This document shows, piece after piece, positions 54,519 to 63,451 of a stretch of 64,000 nucleotides of DNA (position 1 is its first letter; each line of letters starts with the position of its first letter). Below the pieces are notes generated by a model. The model was not told where the DNA came from. It was given only the letters and a program-made list of their open reading frames with translations, and searched no databases. The stretch lies in the NCBI RefSeq assembly GCF_012524165.2, contig NZ_JABACJ020000002.1, positions 248,001-312,000 of the forward strand, given 5' to 3'. The position numbers and the translations under genes are program-made. This DNA comes from Faecalicatena faecalis. GTDB taxonomy: Bacteria > Bacillota > Clostridia > Lachnospirales > Lachnospiraceae.

Positions 54519-57109
54519 AATCTATAAGCAGAGGGAATAAAAAGACCTGGAAACAGATTATTCTGGCATGTGCGTTACTGGCAATGATTTTGTTTTCCTT
54601 TTATGATTTTGCGCACGATAACCATGAACGAATCATAGAACAAAACGAAATTTATACAAAGGATGTCACCAGACAGACGACTGACCGTGTTGACGATATG
54701 CTGAAAACCCGCCAGTATGCTCTGAATGTTATCGCTGTTACGGTAGAAAATTCTCTGACCAATCCCTCTGTGAGCCAGGATACACTTGCGATGCTGCAAA
54801 GGAAATCTGCTTTTGACTATCTGGAATTCGTAGATGCAAATGGGCTGAATCATCGAAGCGATGGACAGACATCTAACTCCGTCGACCGTGAAAATTACAT
54901 AGAGGGCATGAAAGGTAATTCTGGAATCACCCTGATTTTCAATTCCAGAATTACCCATGAGACACTGGTGAACTATTACACTCCGATTTCTTATGAAGGA
55001 GAGATCATCGGTGTACTGAACGGAATGTACCGGGAAGAACGTCTGCGTCAAACTATCTCTACTGACTTTTTTGGAATGCCCGCAAGAACTTACCTCTGTA
55101 AAAAAGATGGAACCGTGATTTCAGTAAGCCATGACAAGAATCCACCCCAGAATATCCTGGAAATTCTTTCTAATCATAATGGAGTGTCTCAGGCAGATGT
55201 AGAGCAGATTCAGGATGCATTCGCAAAGCATTCTTCTTTCGGTTATACCTATCAAGATACCGAAGGGACCGGCAATGCATATCTGACCGCCCTTTCCAGC
55301 ACCAATTGGATGCTACTGCAGATTTTCCCCTCTGCTCTGACTAACAATATGCTTTATACTGCTGCCTCATCAGGTGTGGAACTTGAGATACGTCTCGTCA
55401 TCCTGTTCGTCTTGTATCTGCTCTATTTGATTTTAAAGAACAGAAGCCAGAAGAAGCGTCTGATTCAAGAAAAGCAAAAATTATCCTGGATTATTGAAGG
55501 GATCCTGCCTTTGTTTTCTAGGTTTGCAATCGTGGATTACGAAAGAGGCACCTATGAATATTTGGAGGGTACTCAAAAGGGCGTCCCCGCACAGGGGAAT
55601 TTTGACGACCTGCATGCTTATCTGTCCGCCCATTATGTGGATGAGGATGGAATCGGGAAGACAAAAGCCTTGATGTCCAAGGAATCGGTCCGGGAACAGC
55701 TCAAAGAGGACAAACCTTACATTCAATATGAATACCGCATCCAATGGGAGGAAGAGCGCTGGGAGAATGCCTCGATCCTCTGCCTTAAGAAGAAAGACGG
55801 GATTCCATCCACAGTTCTTTTCGCGATACAGGATGTAACGGCGCTGAAACGGATAGAAGAAAAGGCCCGCCAGTCCCTTGAGGATGCTTTCCAGGCCGCG
55901 GAAGAGGCCAATCATGCAAAGAGTGACTTTCTTTCTCGCATGAGTCATGATATTCGCACCCCTATGAATGCCATCATGGGAATGACCTCCATCGCGCTTC
56001 TACATCTGGATGATACCAGGCGTGTCATCGACTGTCTGAATAAAATCCAGACCTCCAGCCAACATCTGTTAGCGCTCATTAACGAGGTCCTGGACATGTC
56101 CAAAATAGAGAGCGGCAAAATCGTACTGTCAGAAGAACCATTTCACATGTCGGATATTTTGGAGAGTATTCTCTCTATCACCTATCCACAGACAGAAGCC
56201 CAAAAACAGCATTTTAACATCGATCATCCCTGCCTTGCACACGAGGATGTGGTCGGAGATCCTCTTCGTCTGAGGCAGATGCTGGTGAATATCATATCCA
56301 ATGCAGCCAAGTTCACCCCTGAAGGCGGAACCATTTCCTTCCGGCTCACAGAAAAACCTTCCCAGATACACGGAAGTGCCTGCTATGAATTTGTTATAGC
56401 AGATAATGGAATCGGTATGGAAGAGGAGTTCATTGCCCATATCTTCGATCCATTCACCCGCTCCCGCAAATCAGTTTCCCAGAATATTGAAGGAACAGGC
56501 CTTGGTATGTCCATTGCGAAGAATATCACACAGATGATGAATGGAACGATTCATGTTGAGAGCCATCTGAACCAGGGTACCACTTTTACAGTAGAAGTTT
56601 ACTTAAAGCTTCAGCAGAAACGCTCTTCTGATTTAAAACTTTCTGAAAACCAGCATTCTACTATGGCAGGAGCGATGCTAAAACCAACCAATGCTCAAGA
56701 ACTGGATCACCTGATACATGTTGATTACTCCGGACATCGAATCCTCCTCGCAGAGGATAATGATATGAACCTGGAGATTGGCCGGGAACTTCTTACCAAT
56801 ATGGGCATTCAGGTAGAGGCAGCCCGTGACGGACAACAGGCGGTAGATGCTGTGAAGAATCATCCGTCCCATTACTATGATCTGATTTTTATGGATATTC
56901 AGATGCCAAATAAGAATGGTTATGAGGCAGCCCGCGAAATTCGGGCGATCCATCGACAGGATCTGAAAGATATCCCTATTGTAGCCATGAGCGCCGATGC
57001 CTTCGCGGATGATGTCCGCAGGGCACTGGATGCAGGTATGAACGACCACGTGGCCAAGCCCGTGGAACCTCAGAAACTAATCGACGCACTGAAGAAATGG
57101 CTGCGTTGA
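54515..57109 (+). CDS. hybrid histidine kinase with Cache-like sensor and receiver
   Basis: An 864-residue receptor. Helix at about 13-33, an extracytoplasmic Cache-like domain (about 40-285, with FVDANGLNHRSDGQ and LVNYYTPISYEGEIIGVLNGMY), second helix (about 290-308), a PAS-like domain (about 325-450, ending FAIQDVTALKRIEEKARQS), phosphorylation box SRMSHDIRTPMNAIMGM, ATPase (ISNAAKFTPEGG, ADNGIGM, GTGLGMSIAKNI) and receiver (ILLAEDNDMNLEIG, IFMDIQMPNKNG, VAKPVE). The ATG is inside the ATGA overlap with the diguanylate cyclase stop, so a c-di-GMP-making receptor and a phosphorelay receptor are produced from one message. Confidence 0.92.
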   Translation: MKSISRGNKKTWKQIILACALLAMILFSFYDFAHDNHERIIEQNEIYTKDVTRQTTDRVDDMLKTRQYALNVIAVTVENSLTNPSVSQDTLAMLQRKSAFDYLEFVDANGLNHRSDGQTSNSVDRENYIEGMKGNSGITLIFNSRITHETLVNYYTPISYEGEIIGVLNGMYREERLRQTISTDFFGMPARTYLCKKDGTVISVSHDKNPPQNILEILSNHNGVSQADVEQIQDAFAKHSSFGYTYQDTEGTGNAYLTALSSTNWMLLQIFPSALTNNMLYTAASSGVELEIRLVILFVLYLLYLILKNRSQKKRLIQEKQKLSWIIEGILPLFSRFAIVDYERGTYEYLEGTQKGVPAQGNFDDLHAYLSAHYVDEDGIGKTKALMSKESVREQLKEDKPYIQYEYRIQWEEERWENASILCLKKKDGIPSTVLFAIQDVTALKRIEEKARQSLEDAFQAAEEANHAKSDFLSRMSHDIRTPMNAIMGMTSIALLHLDDTRRVIDCLNKIQTSSQHLLALINEVLDMSKIESGKIVLSEEPFHMSDILESILSITYPQTEAQKQHFNIDHPCLAHEDVVGDPLRLRQMLVNIISNAAKFTPEGGTISFRLTEKPSQIHGSACYEFVIADNGIGMEEEFIAHIFDPFTRSRKSVSQNIEGTGLGMSIAKNITQMMNGTIHVESHLNQGTTFTVEVYLKLQQKRSSDLKLSENQHSTMAGAMLKPTNAQELDHLIHVDYSGHRILLAEDNDMNLEIGRELLTNMGIQVEAARDGQQAVDAVKNHPSHYYDLIFMDIQMPNKNGYEAAREIRAIHRQDLKDIPIVAMSADAFADDVRRALDAGMNDHVAKPVEPQKLIDALKKWLR

Positions 57110-57125
57110 TCCTTTATAAAGTAAA

Positions 57126-57163
57126 CGGCGCTGTACTTTACAAAAAGGCAAAGTACAGCGCCG
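57126..57163 (+). terminator. strong terminator after the hybrid kinase
   Basis: A 14-bp perfect stem CGGCGCTGTACTTT (57126-57139) with AAAGTACAGCGCCG (57150-57163), followed by AGTTTCGTTC. Confidence 0.75.
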
Positions 57164-57184
57164 AGTTTCGTTCTTCTGGACATA

Positions 57185-57213
57185 CCTTATTGGGCATTAA
57201 TAGCCCAATAAGG
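57185..57213. terminator. hairpin between convergent kinase and PTS genes
   Basis: CCTTATTGGGC (57185-57195) and GCCCAATAAGG (57203-57213), perfect 11-bp stem without T-run; AGGGAATAT/ATATTCCCT (57227-57250) follows and overlaps the PTS stop. They probably close the PTS message. Confidence 0.45.
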
Positions 57214-57249
57214 ATACATTCTTATGAGGGAATATCTTTTCATATTCCC

Positions 57250-59145
57250 TTAATTTCCAATGGTACACACCTTCTGTCCACATGCTGTAACTGTCTGCTC
57301 ATATTGTGTGTCCATGACCTTCCTGCCGCCGGTAAAGACGACCATCACCGTGGAATCTTTTCCCAGTCTGGCAAGTGCTTCTAAATCTACCCGGAGCATC
57401 GGCTCTCCCTTTTTCACTTCCTGGCCCTCTGACACAAGCTTCTCAAAACCTTCCCCATTCAGGGACACTGTATCGATTCCCACATGGATCAGAAGCTCCG
57501 TACCGAAAGCCGTTGTCATACCGATTGCATGCCCGGTCTCATATGCCACCTCAATCCGTCCGTCTGCCGGGGCTTTGATGATGCCATCTGTCGGAATGAC
57601 TGCAAATCCATCGCCCAGCAGCTTCTGGGCAAAGGTCGGATCATTTACGCTCTCCAATGCAATCATCTGTCCATTGACAGGAGATGTAATTTCCTCTTCC
57701 TCAAAACTCCCTTCCGGCTCTGTCTCCTTTATGTCCGGCACGGTCACTTCCTTCGGGATTCCGAACATGCAGGTCATTACAAAGCAGAACACTACTGAAA
57801 AAATGGAGATTACCAAGTACCATAACAGTTGTCTCCCCTCATAGATATACATCAGATAAGAAGGAAGTACAGCGAGTCCATATGAGTTGGACTGGATATT
57901 CAGTATCGATAAAAATGCTGCCCCCAATCCCGAAGAACAGAGCATGATCATAAGCGGCCTTAAATTATACCTAAGCTGGATACCAAAAAGTACTGGTTCA
58001 CTGATTCCAAATAATTGTGAAAGCATGGCTCCGATCGCGGTCTGACGTACATTCTCCTTCTTGGATTTTACAAAAAATGCCAGACAGGTGCCTACATTTG
58101 CAAATCCATACATGGCACAGAGCGTGATGACTGGATTAAATCCGGTATTTGCTAACAGGGAGGTCTCGATCATGGTATATGTATGATGCAGCCCCGTGAT
58201 CACCAGCAGAGGATAGGTCGCGCCAATCAAAAATCCACCAATTCCAAACGGAATATGAATCAATAGTTCTACGATCTGTACCAGCTTTAACTCTATGACA
58301 TGCATGACTGGTCCTATTCCAAGAATGACTGCCAGAAATGTCACCAGCATGACGATAAATGGAGTCATGATCAAATCCAGCGCATTGGGCATGACCTTAC
58401 GAAGCTTCTTTTCCAGATTCGCGCCGATCAGGGCCGTAAGTATGGCAGTCAGAACACTTCCCTGACAGCCGACAATCGGAATCATGCCAAACGCTTTGAC
58501 AGCCTCTACTCCGCTGTTCGGATCGGCCACCGAATAGGCATTCGGCAGAATCGGAGAGACAAGCATCAGCCCCAGAACGATCCCGATGACCGGCATGCCG
58601 CCGAACACCTTATATGCAGACCAGCAGATAATGGCAGGAAGAAAAGCAAATGCCGTCTCCGTGAGCACATTTACCAATGTCGTCACATAGTCCGGTATCA
58701 TACTGGAATTTGCCCCAAAAAGCGCCAGAACATTGTCATTAAAGACGCATCCCTTCAAACCCAGGAACAGACCTGTCGCCGCAATCACCGGAATAATAGG
58801 TACAAAAATATCCCCCAGAGTCCTCATCAGACGTTTGATTCCTTTTTGCTGCTTCTTCACGATTGCATCCTGTTCCTGTTTAGACAGTGTATTCAGTCCC
58901 ATCTTTTCCATTTCTGCATACACCTTATTCACAATCCCTGTACCCAGAATGATCTGAAACTGTCCGGCATTAAAAAAGGTACCTTTCACCAATGGGACTT
59001 TTTCCAGTTTCTTTTCATCGATCGCCTCTCTGTCCTTCACGATCAGACGAAGACGTGTGGCACAGTGTGTTGCGGAAATCATATTATCTTTCCCTACGAT
59101 CTCGATGATCTGCCGTGCAATATCCTGATAATTATTCTTCTCCAT
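57250..59145 (-). CDS. PTS transporter EIIBCA, glucoside family
   Basis: A 631-residue phosphotransferase transporter that imports and phosphorylates a sugar. Domains in order: EIIB (1-90) with the active cysteine in ATHCATRLRLIV, EIIC (about 105-460) with some ten helices and the GLHHTY substrate motif, and EIIA (about 480-631) with the active histidine in LLIHVGIDTVSLNG. The order B-C-A is that of the beta-glucoside/sucrose/trehalose class. The gene overlaps the glucosidase stop by 14 bases, so the incoming sugar is most likely an alpha-glucoside such as isomaltose, trehalose or sucrose; sequence alone does not decide. GGGGGA precedes the ATG. Confidence 0.92.
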   Translation of the reverse strand: MEKNNYQDIARQIIEIVGKDNMISATHCATRLRLIVKDREAIDEKKLEKVPLVKGTFFNAGQFQIILGTGIVNKVYAEMEKMGLNTLSKQEQDAIVKKQQKGIKRLMRTLGDIFVPIIPVIAATGLFLGLKGCVFNDNVLALFGANSSMIPDYVTTLVNVLTETAFAFLPAIICWSAYKVFGGMPVIGIVLGLMLVSPILPNAYSVADPNSGVEAVKAFGMIPIVGCQGSVLTAILTALIGANLEKKLRKVMPNALDLIMTPFIVMLVTFLAVILGIGPVMHVIELKLVQIVELLIHIPFGIGGFLIGATYPLLVITGLHHTYTMIETSLLANTGFNPVITLCAMYGFANVGTCLAFFVKSKKENVRQTAIGAMLSQLFGISEPVLFGIQLRYNLRPLMIMLCSSGLGAAFLSILNIQSNSYGLAVLPSYLMYIYEGRQLLWYLVISIFSVVFCFVMTCMFGIPKEVTVPDIKETEPEGSFEEEEITSPVNGQMIALESVNDPTFAQKLLGDGFAVIPTDGIIKAPADGRIEVAYETGHAIGMTTAFGTELLIHVGIDTVSLNGEGFEKLVSEGQEVKKGEPMLRVDLEALARLGKDSTVMVVFTGGRKVMDTQYEQTVTACGQKVCTIGN

Positions 59146-60823
59146 TATCGTTTCCCCCTGTTCTTCCTCTTAGAAGCAGTGACTGATATGGCTTAAGGAC
59201 CAGCTTAGCCCCTCTTATTTCTGCTTCTCCATAGCTTGACCAGATTGTTTCTGCCTCCTGTTGTGGCATGTCTTCCACGCTTTCTTCCCTGCTGAAATTA
59301 AACCAGCAGTAGATTGTCTCTTCCTGTGTATACCGCTGATATGCGATCACATTTTCATTGCTTGCGATGGGTTTTATATTTCCATAAATCAAACAGTGAT
59401 GATACGGTCCCTTCTGCCGGAAAGAAATCATGGATCTATAAAATTCGTAGACACTTCCTTCTCTGCCCACCTGTTCCTCAGCATTGATGGCTGGATATTC
59501 TTCTGACATCCCAAGCCAGGGCTTGACAGATGAAAAGCCGCCAAACTGTTCTTTCTTCCATGGAAACGGCGTCCGCGCGTTATCTCTGCTTCTCAGATTC
59601 ACGAATTCCAACGCTTCCTCTTCACTATATCCCTCTTCCAGGGAACGGTAATATTGATCGATACTGGACAAGTCATTGAACTCTGCAATACTTTCCCTCT
59701 TGAAATTTCTCATTCCAAGTTCCTGTCCCTGGTAAATAAAAGGCATCCCCCTTAAGAAGAAATACATCGCCCCAAGTGTCTTGACAGCTTCTTGATCTGT
59801 CTCATCCTCTCTTAAGTATTTCGTAGCGGCGCGCGGCTGATCATGATTTTCTATGAAGTTCGCACACCAGCCATATTTCTGCAATGCCATCTGGCTTGCC
59901 ATGATCTTCTCATTGAGATCCCGGATATTCCAATCGATGCGTTTGAACCATTCACTCCCGGATGCGATATCAAGATCTGCATAACGGAAATCAAAGATCA
60001 TCGAGAAATATCCCTGTTCTCCGATGAATTCCTCCAATTCATCATACGGTACTCCAGGTGCTTCTGCAACTGTAACGCACTCATGTCTATCGAAGGTGTG
60101 CTCCTTCAATTCGTGGAGAAATGTTCCTATCCCCGGCTGATTCCGGGCGGCCTTCGTACATTTTGCCAGACCATCCGCACCGTCTGGATGGCGGTCCTTC
60201 CAGGAGAGGTCCTTTTTTACAAAAGTGATTGCATCAATCCGAAATCCTGCGATTCCCTTCTCCAGCCACCAATTGACCATCTCATATAACCGTTCCCGCA
60301 GTTTTGGGTTCTCCCAATTCAAATCTGGCTGCTTCTTCCCGAACGCATGAAAATAGTACTCCTTTCGCCCCGGAACTTTCTCCCACACACTGCCGCCAAA
60401 AACAGACCGCCAGTTATTCGGTTCCCTGTCCCCTTCCCTGAAAATATAGAAATCATGGTATGGAGAATTGGAATCGGCCAAGGCCTTCTGAAACCACTCA
60501 TGTTCATCCGAAGTATGGTTGATGACCAGGTCTAACATGATCTTGATTCTTCTTTTCCTTGCTTCCCCGATCAGTTCCTCCAGATCCTCCATGGTTCCAA
60601 ATTCCTTTGCGACCGCTCTGTAGTCAGATATGTCATATCCATTATCATCCATCGGCGATTGATAGATCGGGCAGATCCAGAGCATTGTTATCCCCAGATT
60701 CTCCAGATAATCTAGTTTTTCTGTAATTCCTCTTAAATCTCCGATTCCATCCTGATTGCTGTCATAAAAGCTCTTCGGATAGATCTGATATACAACTTCC
60801 TCCTGCCACCACTGTTCTTTCAT
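59132..60823 (-). CDS. GH13 alpha-glucosidase (oligo-1,6-glucosidase / phospho-alpha-glucosidase type)
   Basis: A 563-residue cytoplasmic glycoside hydrolase. It starts WWQEEVVYQIYPKSFYDSNQ, has the GH13 regions DLVINHTSDEH, GFRIDAITF (nucleophile D), VAEAPG (acid/base E) and FIENHDQPRA, and the family phrases FHAFGKKQPDLNWENPKLRE and QGQELGMRN. The pattern is close to oligo-1,6-glucosidases and to trehalose-6-phosphate hydrolases. Given the PTS partner, the real substrate may be a 6-phosphorylated alpha-glucoside. The ATG at 60823 has GGGAGG ten bases upstream; a GTG at 60829 is possible. The preceding HAD gene runs about 60 bases into this one. Confidence 0.9.
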   Translation of the reverse strand: MKEQWWQEEVVYQIYPKSFYDSNQDGIGDLRGITEKLDYLENLGITMLWICPIYQSPMDDNGYDISDYRAVAKEFGTMEDLEELIGEARKRRIKIMLDLVINHTSDEHEWFQKALADSNSPYHDFYIFREGDREPNNWRSVFGGSVWEKVPGRKEYYFHAFGKKQPDLNWENPKLRERLYEMVNWWLEKGIAGFRIDAITFVKKDLSWKDRHPDGADGLAKCTKAARNQPGIGTFLHELKEHTFDRHECVTVAEAPGVPYDELEEFIGEQGYFSMIFDFRYADLDIASGSEWFKRIDWNIRDLNEKIMASQMALQKYGWCANFIENHDQPRAATKYLREDETDQEAVKTLGAMYFFLRGMPFIYQGQELGMRNFKRESIAEFNDLSSIDQYYRSLEEGYSEEEALEFVNLRSRDNARTPFPWKKEQFGGFSSVKPWLGMSEEYPAINAEEQVGREGSVYEFYRSMISFRQKGPYHHCLIYGNIKPIASNENVIAYQRYTQEETIYCWFNFSREESVEDMPQQEAETIWSSYGEAEIRGAKLVLKPYQSLLLRGRTGGNDNGEE

Positions 60824-61685
60824 GCTCACTGTTCCTCCCTAAATCTGGTCTGATTACCTTTCTTCTGACAAGTTCCTTATAAAGACCGTCTTCCATGACT
60901 GGTTCGCAAATGGATGATGCACATTCCTGAACCAGTATACTGCAGCTTCCTACCGCAACTGCTGTCCCTGTTTCTTTCATCATTGCAATATCATTTTCAC
61001 TGTCACCAAAGCTGATCGTATTATCCTTTGAGATTCCAAGTCTCTGATTGACCTTTTGTACTGCCTTTCCTTTGTCGCACCCTCTGGGAAGCAGCTCCAG
61101 GTACCATCGGCCGTTCCATAACTTTTCCTGTCCGATTTCCGACTCACCTCTTAACGAAAACTGGATTCTCTCTATCTCTCTTTTCTCTCCTGCCATGCAC
61201 AGCTTATGGACATTTGTAACTTTCTCATCATACTGCTTTAGATTCGCCTCATAGACAATCTTGTTCTGAATCAGAAACTGATTCTTCCGCTGCTCGTTCA
61301 ATCCTCGAAGCTTCTTTTCGATATCTTGGCGGTAAAATGTGAACGCTTTTTCATCCATCCATATTTTTGTCTCTGTCTCCATAGCCAGTGAAAAATCCCC
61401 CTGATCATGCTGCCTTAGTACATACTCGATGGTCCGGGGTGAAAAATACTTTTTCCATAATATCTCATCACGATACCGGATATAACATCCGCCTCCTGAA
61501 ATCATCCCGTCCAGCGAAAGTGCCTGTACATCATTCTGAATCGAGGCTGGGTTTCTTCCCGTACAGATGATGACTTTTATGTTCTGTTTCCTGCATTGCT
61601 CAAGTGCCCATATAGCACTCTTAGGAATCCCCTTTTGTTCATCTCGCAGGGTTCCGTCAATATCCAGATAAATAGCCTCTGTCAT
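60762..61685 (-). CDS. HAD-family (Cof-type) sugar phosphatase
   Basis: A 307-residue phosphatase. Motif I is YLDIDGTLRD (catalytic aspartates), motif II VIICTGRNP, motif III lysine in GCDKGKAV and motif IV FGDSENDIAMM; a Cof-type cap lies between. It may dephosphorylate the PTS product or an overflow sugar phosphate. The family end would be near VRRKVIRP; the last 25 or so residues (GRNSEHERTVVAGGSCISDL) are simply the glucosidase start read in another frame, so the original stop may have been lost. AGAGGAAG precedes the ATG. First gene of the operon. Confidence 0.87.
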   Translation of the reverse strand: MTEAIYLDIDGTLRDEQKGIPKSAIWALEQCRKQNIKVIICTGRNPASIQNDVQALSLDGMISGGGCYIRYRDEILWKKYFSPRTIEYVLRQHDQGDFSLAMETETKIWMDEKAFTFYRQDIEKKLRGLNEQRKNQFLIQNKIVYEANLKQYDEKVTNVHKLCMAGEKREIERIQFSLRGESEIGQEKLWNGRWYLELLPRGCDKGKAVQKVNQRLGISKDNTISFGDSENDIAMMKETGTAVAVGSCSILVQECASSICEPVMEDGLYKELVRRKVIRPDLGRNSEHERTVVAGGSCISDLSEELL

Positions 61686-61707
61686 CGCTTTGCTTCCTCT
61701 CTGTTTG

Positions 61708-61721
61708 ATCTGAGGTCAGAT
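61708..61721. promoter_or_regulatory. palindromic operator candidate before the HAD gene
   Basis: ATCTGA-GG-TCAGAT, 22 bases before the start of the operon. On the minus strand TTGAAG and TTAATC, about 16 bases apart, could be a promoter overlapping it. A likely site for one of the RpiR regulators. Confidence 0.4.
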
Positions 61722-61730
61722 TAACACAAA

Positions 61731-61762
61731 AAAAAGAGTCCTTCAATCATCTGGACTCTTTT
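61731..61762 (-). terminator. terminator of the RpiR pair
   Basis: AAAAAGAGTCC (61731-61741) pairs with GGACTCTTTT (61753-61762); on the minus strand eight T residues follow. It separates the regulators from the HAD-glucosidase-PTS operon. Confidence 0.8.
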
Positions 61763-61765
61763 AAG

Positions 61766-61792
61766 AACTATGTACTCTTTTTGTACATAGTT
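61766..61792. repeat. inverted repeat with a third half-site
   Basis: AACTATGTAC (61766-61775) is an exact inverted match to GTACATAGTT (61783-61792); a related half-site AACTTTGTACA lies at about 61804-61814. It could be an operator or a second stem of the terminator region. Confidence 0.4.
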
Positions 61793-61853
61793 TTCATATC
61801 TGCAACTTTGTACACCTCTTTTTATTCTCCATTTCTCCTCTTTTTCCGAAACC

Positions 61854-62624
61854 TTATTCCCTCTTAATCTCCTCTTTTTTACCGGACAGATAGTTCTGGT
61901 AAGACAGGTAAAGATACTCGATCAGAATAAAATAGGGTGTGCTGCTTTCATATTCAATATGGTACTTCACTGGCAAGCGGACCGAATTGATATACAGATT
62001 TTCTTCACATACCGAGGCAAGACTGTTGCTTGTCAGCCTGGTGATAGAAACCAGTGGAACACGGTTCATCCTCAATGCCTTTGCAAGCTCCACGACTGTG
62101 TCAGATTCACCGGACAGTGAAATAATAATCACCAAATCTTCCGGGGCCGCACTTTTTAAGAGCGCATAGCACATATCATGCCCGTGCAGATGTATGATTT
62201 CCCTGGCCGGAAGGAAGATCCGCTTCATCTCGCTGGCCGCCCGCGCTTGTGACGAGCCGCTTCCAAAGACAAAGACCCGCCTGGCGTGATACAATTTTTC
62301 AAAAAATGAAGACAGATCTTTTTGATTCAGATCATCCATCATCTTATGGTAGCTGTCCGTCATGGTCTTAAGTAAGCCCTTCACATCCCCCTCCGGCTCC
62401 TGCATCTCAAGCTTCACCCTTGCCTTCAATTCACTGTAACCTGTCAGGCCTAGCTTTTTTGCGAACCTCACCAGCAGAGTCTTAGAGACATTGCAAGAAG
62501 CGGCAAAATCATCAATTGTCTTTTTTACACAGTCGGCATAATGATTGCGCAGATAATGGCATACATACTTTTCGTTCTCACTGAACGCTTCATAATGACT
62601 GTTCAACAGCTCTTCAACTCTCAT
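61854..62624 (-). CDS. RpiR-family transcription regulator (second of tandem pair)
   Basis: A 256-residue regulator with an N-terminal RpiR helix-turn-helix (NEKYVCHYLRNHYADCVKKT, IDDFAASCNVSKTLLVRFAKKLGLTGYSELK) and a C-terminal SIS sugar-phosphate-binding domain (RRVFVFGSGSSQARAASEMKRI, DLVIIISLSGESDTVVELAKALR). The ATG at 62624 has AGGAAG seven bases upstream and overlaps the end of the first RpiR gene by 11 bases; the longer frame above it is a shadow. Probably senses the phosphorylated sugar delivered by the neighbouring PTS. Confidence 0.92.
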   Translation of the reverse strand: MRVEELLNSHYEAFSENEKYVCHYLRNHYADCVKKTIDDFAASCNVSKTLLVRFAKKLGLTGYSELKARVKLEMQEPEGDVKGLLKTMTDSYHKMMDDLNQKDLSSFFEKLYHARRVFVFGSGSSQARAASEMKRIFLPAREIIHLHGHDMCYALLKSAAPEDLVIIISLSGESDTVVELAKALRMNRVPLVSITRLTSNSLASVCEENLYINSVRLPVKYHIEYESSTPYFILIEYLYLSYQNYLSGKKEEIKRE

Positions 62625-63390
62625 CTGCCATCTTCCTTTCCTGAATCTGCACGAATTCAAGGTAACGAACAGACAACACATCCAGTAACATATAAAATGA
62701 CGCCACCATCTCATATGTCCTGCCCGATGACTGGCTGATTGTCCTCGTCCCCACATATAAACTTTCCTGGCAGAGCCTTGCCAGAGAATTGTTCTCCCAC
62801 CGCGTGAAGGAAATGGTCTGGACACCTGCCTTTTGAACGGCTCTCACCACATCCATGGATTCCTTATTTTCTCCTGAAAGAGAAATTGCCAGCAGAAGAT
62901 CTTTCTCCTTCATCCGCTCGACAGCAAATTCCACTTCTCCCAGATCGAACAGATCGACGCAGCATTTTCCAAAGGTCATAAAAATCCGCTTAAATTCTTC
63001 CGCTATGATCTTCTGCTCATTGCCCGAGCCATACATATAAACTGTATCTGCCTCATATATGCTCTTGCATACTTTTTGATACCTATGCTTCTTCAGCTCA
63101 TCAACCATAAGATGATACTCACTGACAATGTCCTGCAGATCATAAGTACAGGGCGAAAGCCCCTCTTCCCTTCTCATGTTCAACAGCACTTTGAATTCCT
63201 GATATGAGTCAATCCCAAGCTTCTTCATCAAACGAACCAATGTCGTCCTCGACACATGCAGATAGGAGGCCAGTTGTGTACTGTTCATCTCCCAGACTTT
63301 TTGCTTATTGCTAAAAACTGCGGTCAGCATCTCTCTGTCATTCGCAGTGAGCAACGAATATTTTTGATTTACAAGTTCTTCCAGATTCAT
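62614..63390 (-). CDS. RpiR-family transcription regulator (first of tandem pair)
   Basis: A 258-residue regulator of the same family: helix-turn-helix (DREMLTAVFSNKQKVWEMNS, LASYLHVSRTTLVRLMKKLGIDSYQEFK) and SIS domain (DTVYMYGSGNEQKIIAEEFKRI, DLLLAISLSGENKESMDVVRAVQ). The ATG at 63390 follows GAGGTGTGAGG. It is clearly diverged from the second RpiR protein, so they are not a recent duplication. Two co-translated RpiR proteins may act as a heteromer or sense two sugars. Confidence 0.92.
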   Translation of the reverse strand: MNLEELVNQKYSLLTANDREMLTAVFSNKQKVWEMNSTQLASYLHVSRTTLVRLMKKLGIDSYQEFKVLLNMRREEGLSPCTYDLQDIVSEYHLMVDELKKHRYQKVCKSIYEADTVYMYGSGNEQKIIAEEFKRIFMTFGKCCVDLFDLGEVEFAVERMKEKDLLLAISLSGENKESMDVVRAVQKAGVQTISFTRWENNSLARLCQESLYVGTRTISQSSGRTYEMVASFYMLLDVLSVRYLEFVQIQERKMADES

Positions 63391-63451
63391 CCTCACACCT
63401 CAACATCTGTTCCGATTCCCCTCCGGGTGACTCCTCTGACTCCATTCTTCT

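Noticed and set aside
55481..55948. 155-codon frame on the minus strand inside the hybrid kinase
   Set aside because: Shadow of a strongly supported kinase gene; no start signals.
58300..59196. 298-codon frame on the plus strand
   Set aside because: It is antisense to the PTS EIIBCA gene; composition is rich in H, Q, R and C, typical of a shadow frame.
62625..62825. 67-residue N-terminal extension of the second RpiR protein
   Set aside because: It lies inside the first RpiR gene in another frame and is rich in W, C and R; the ATG at 62624 has its own ribosome site.
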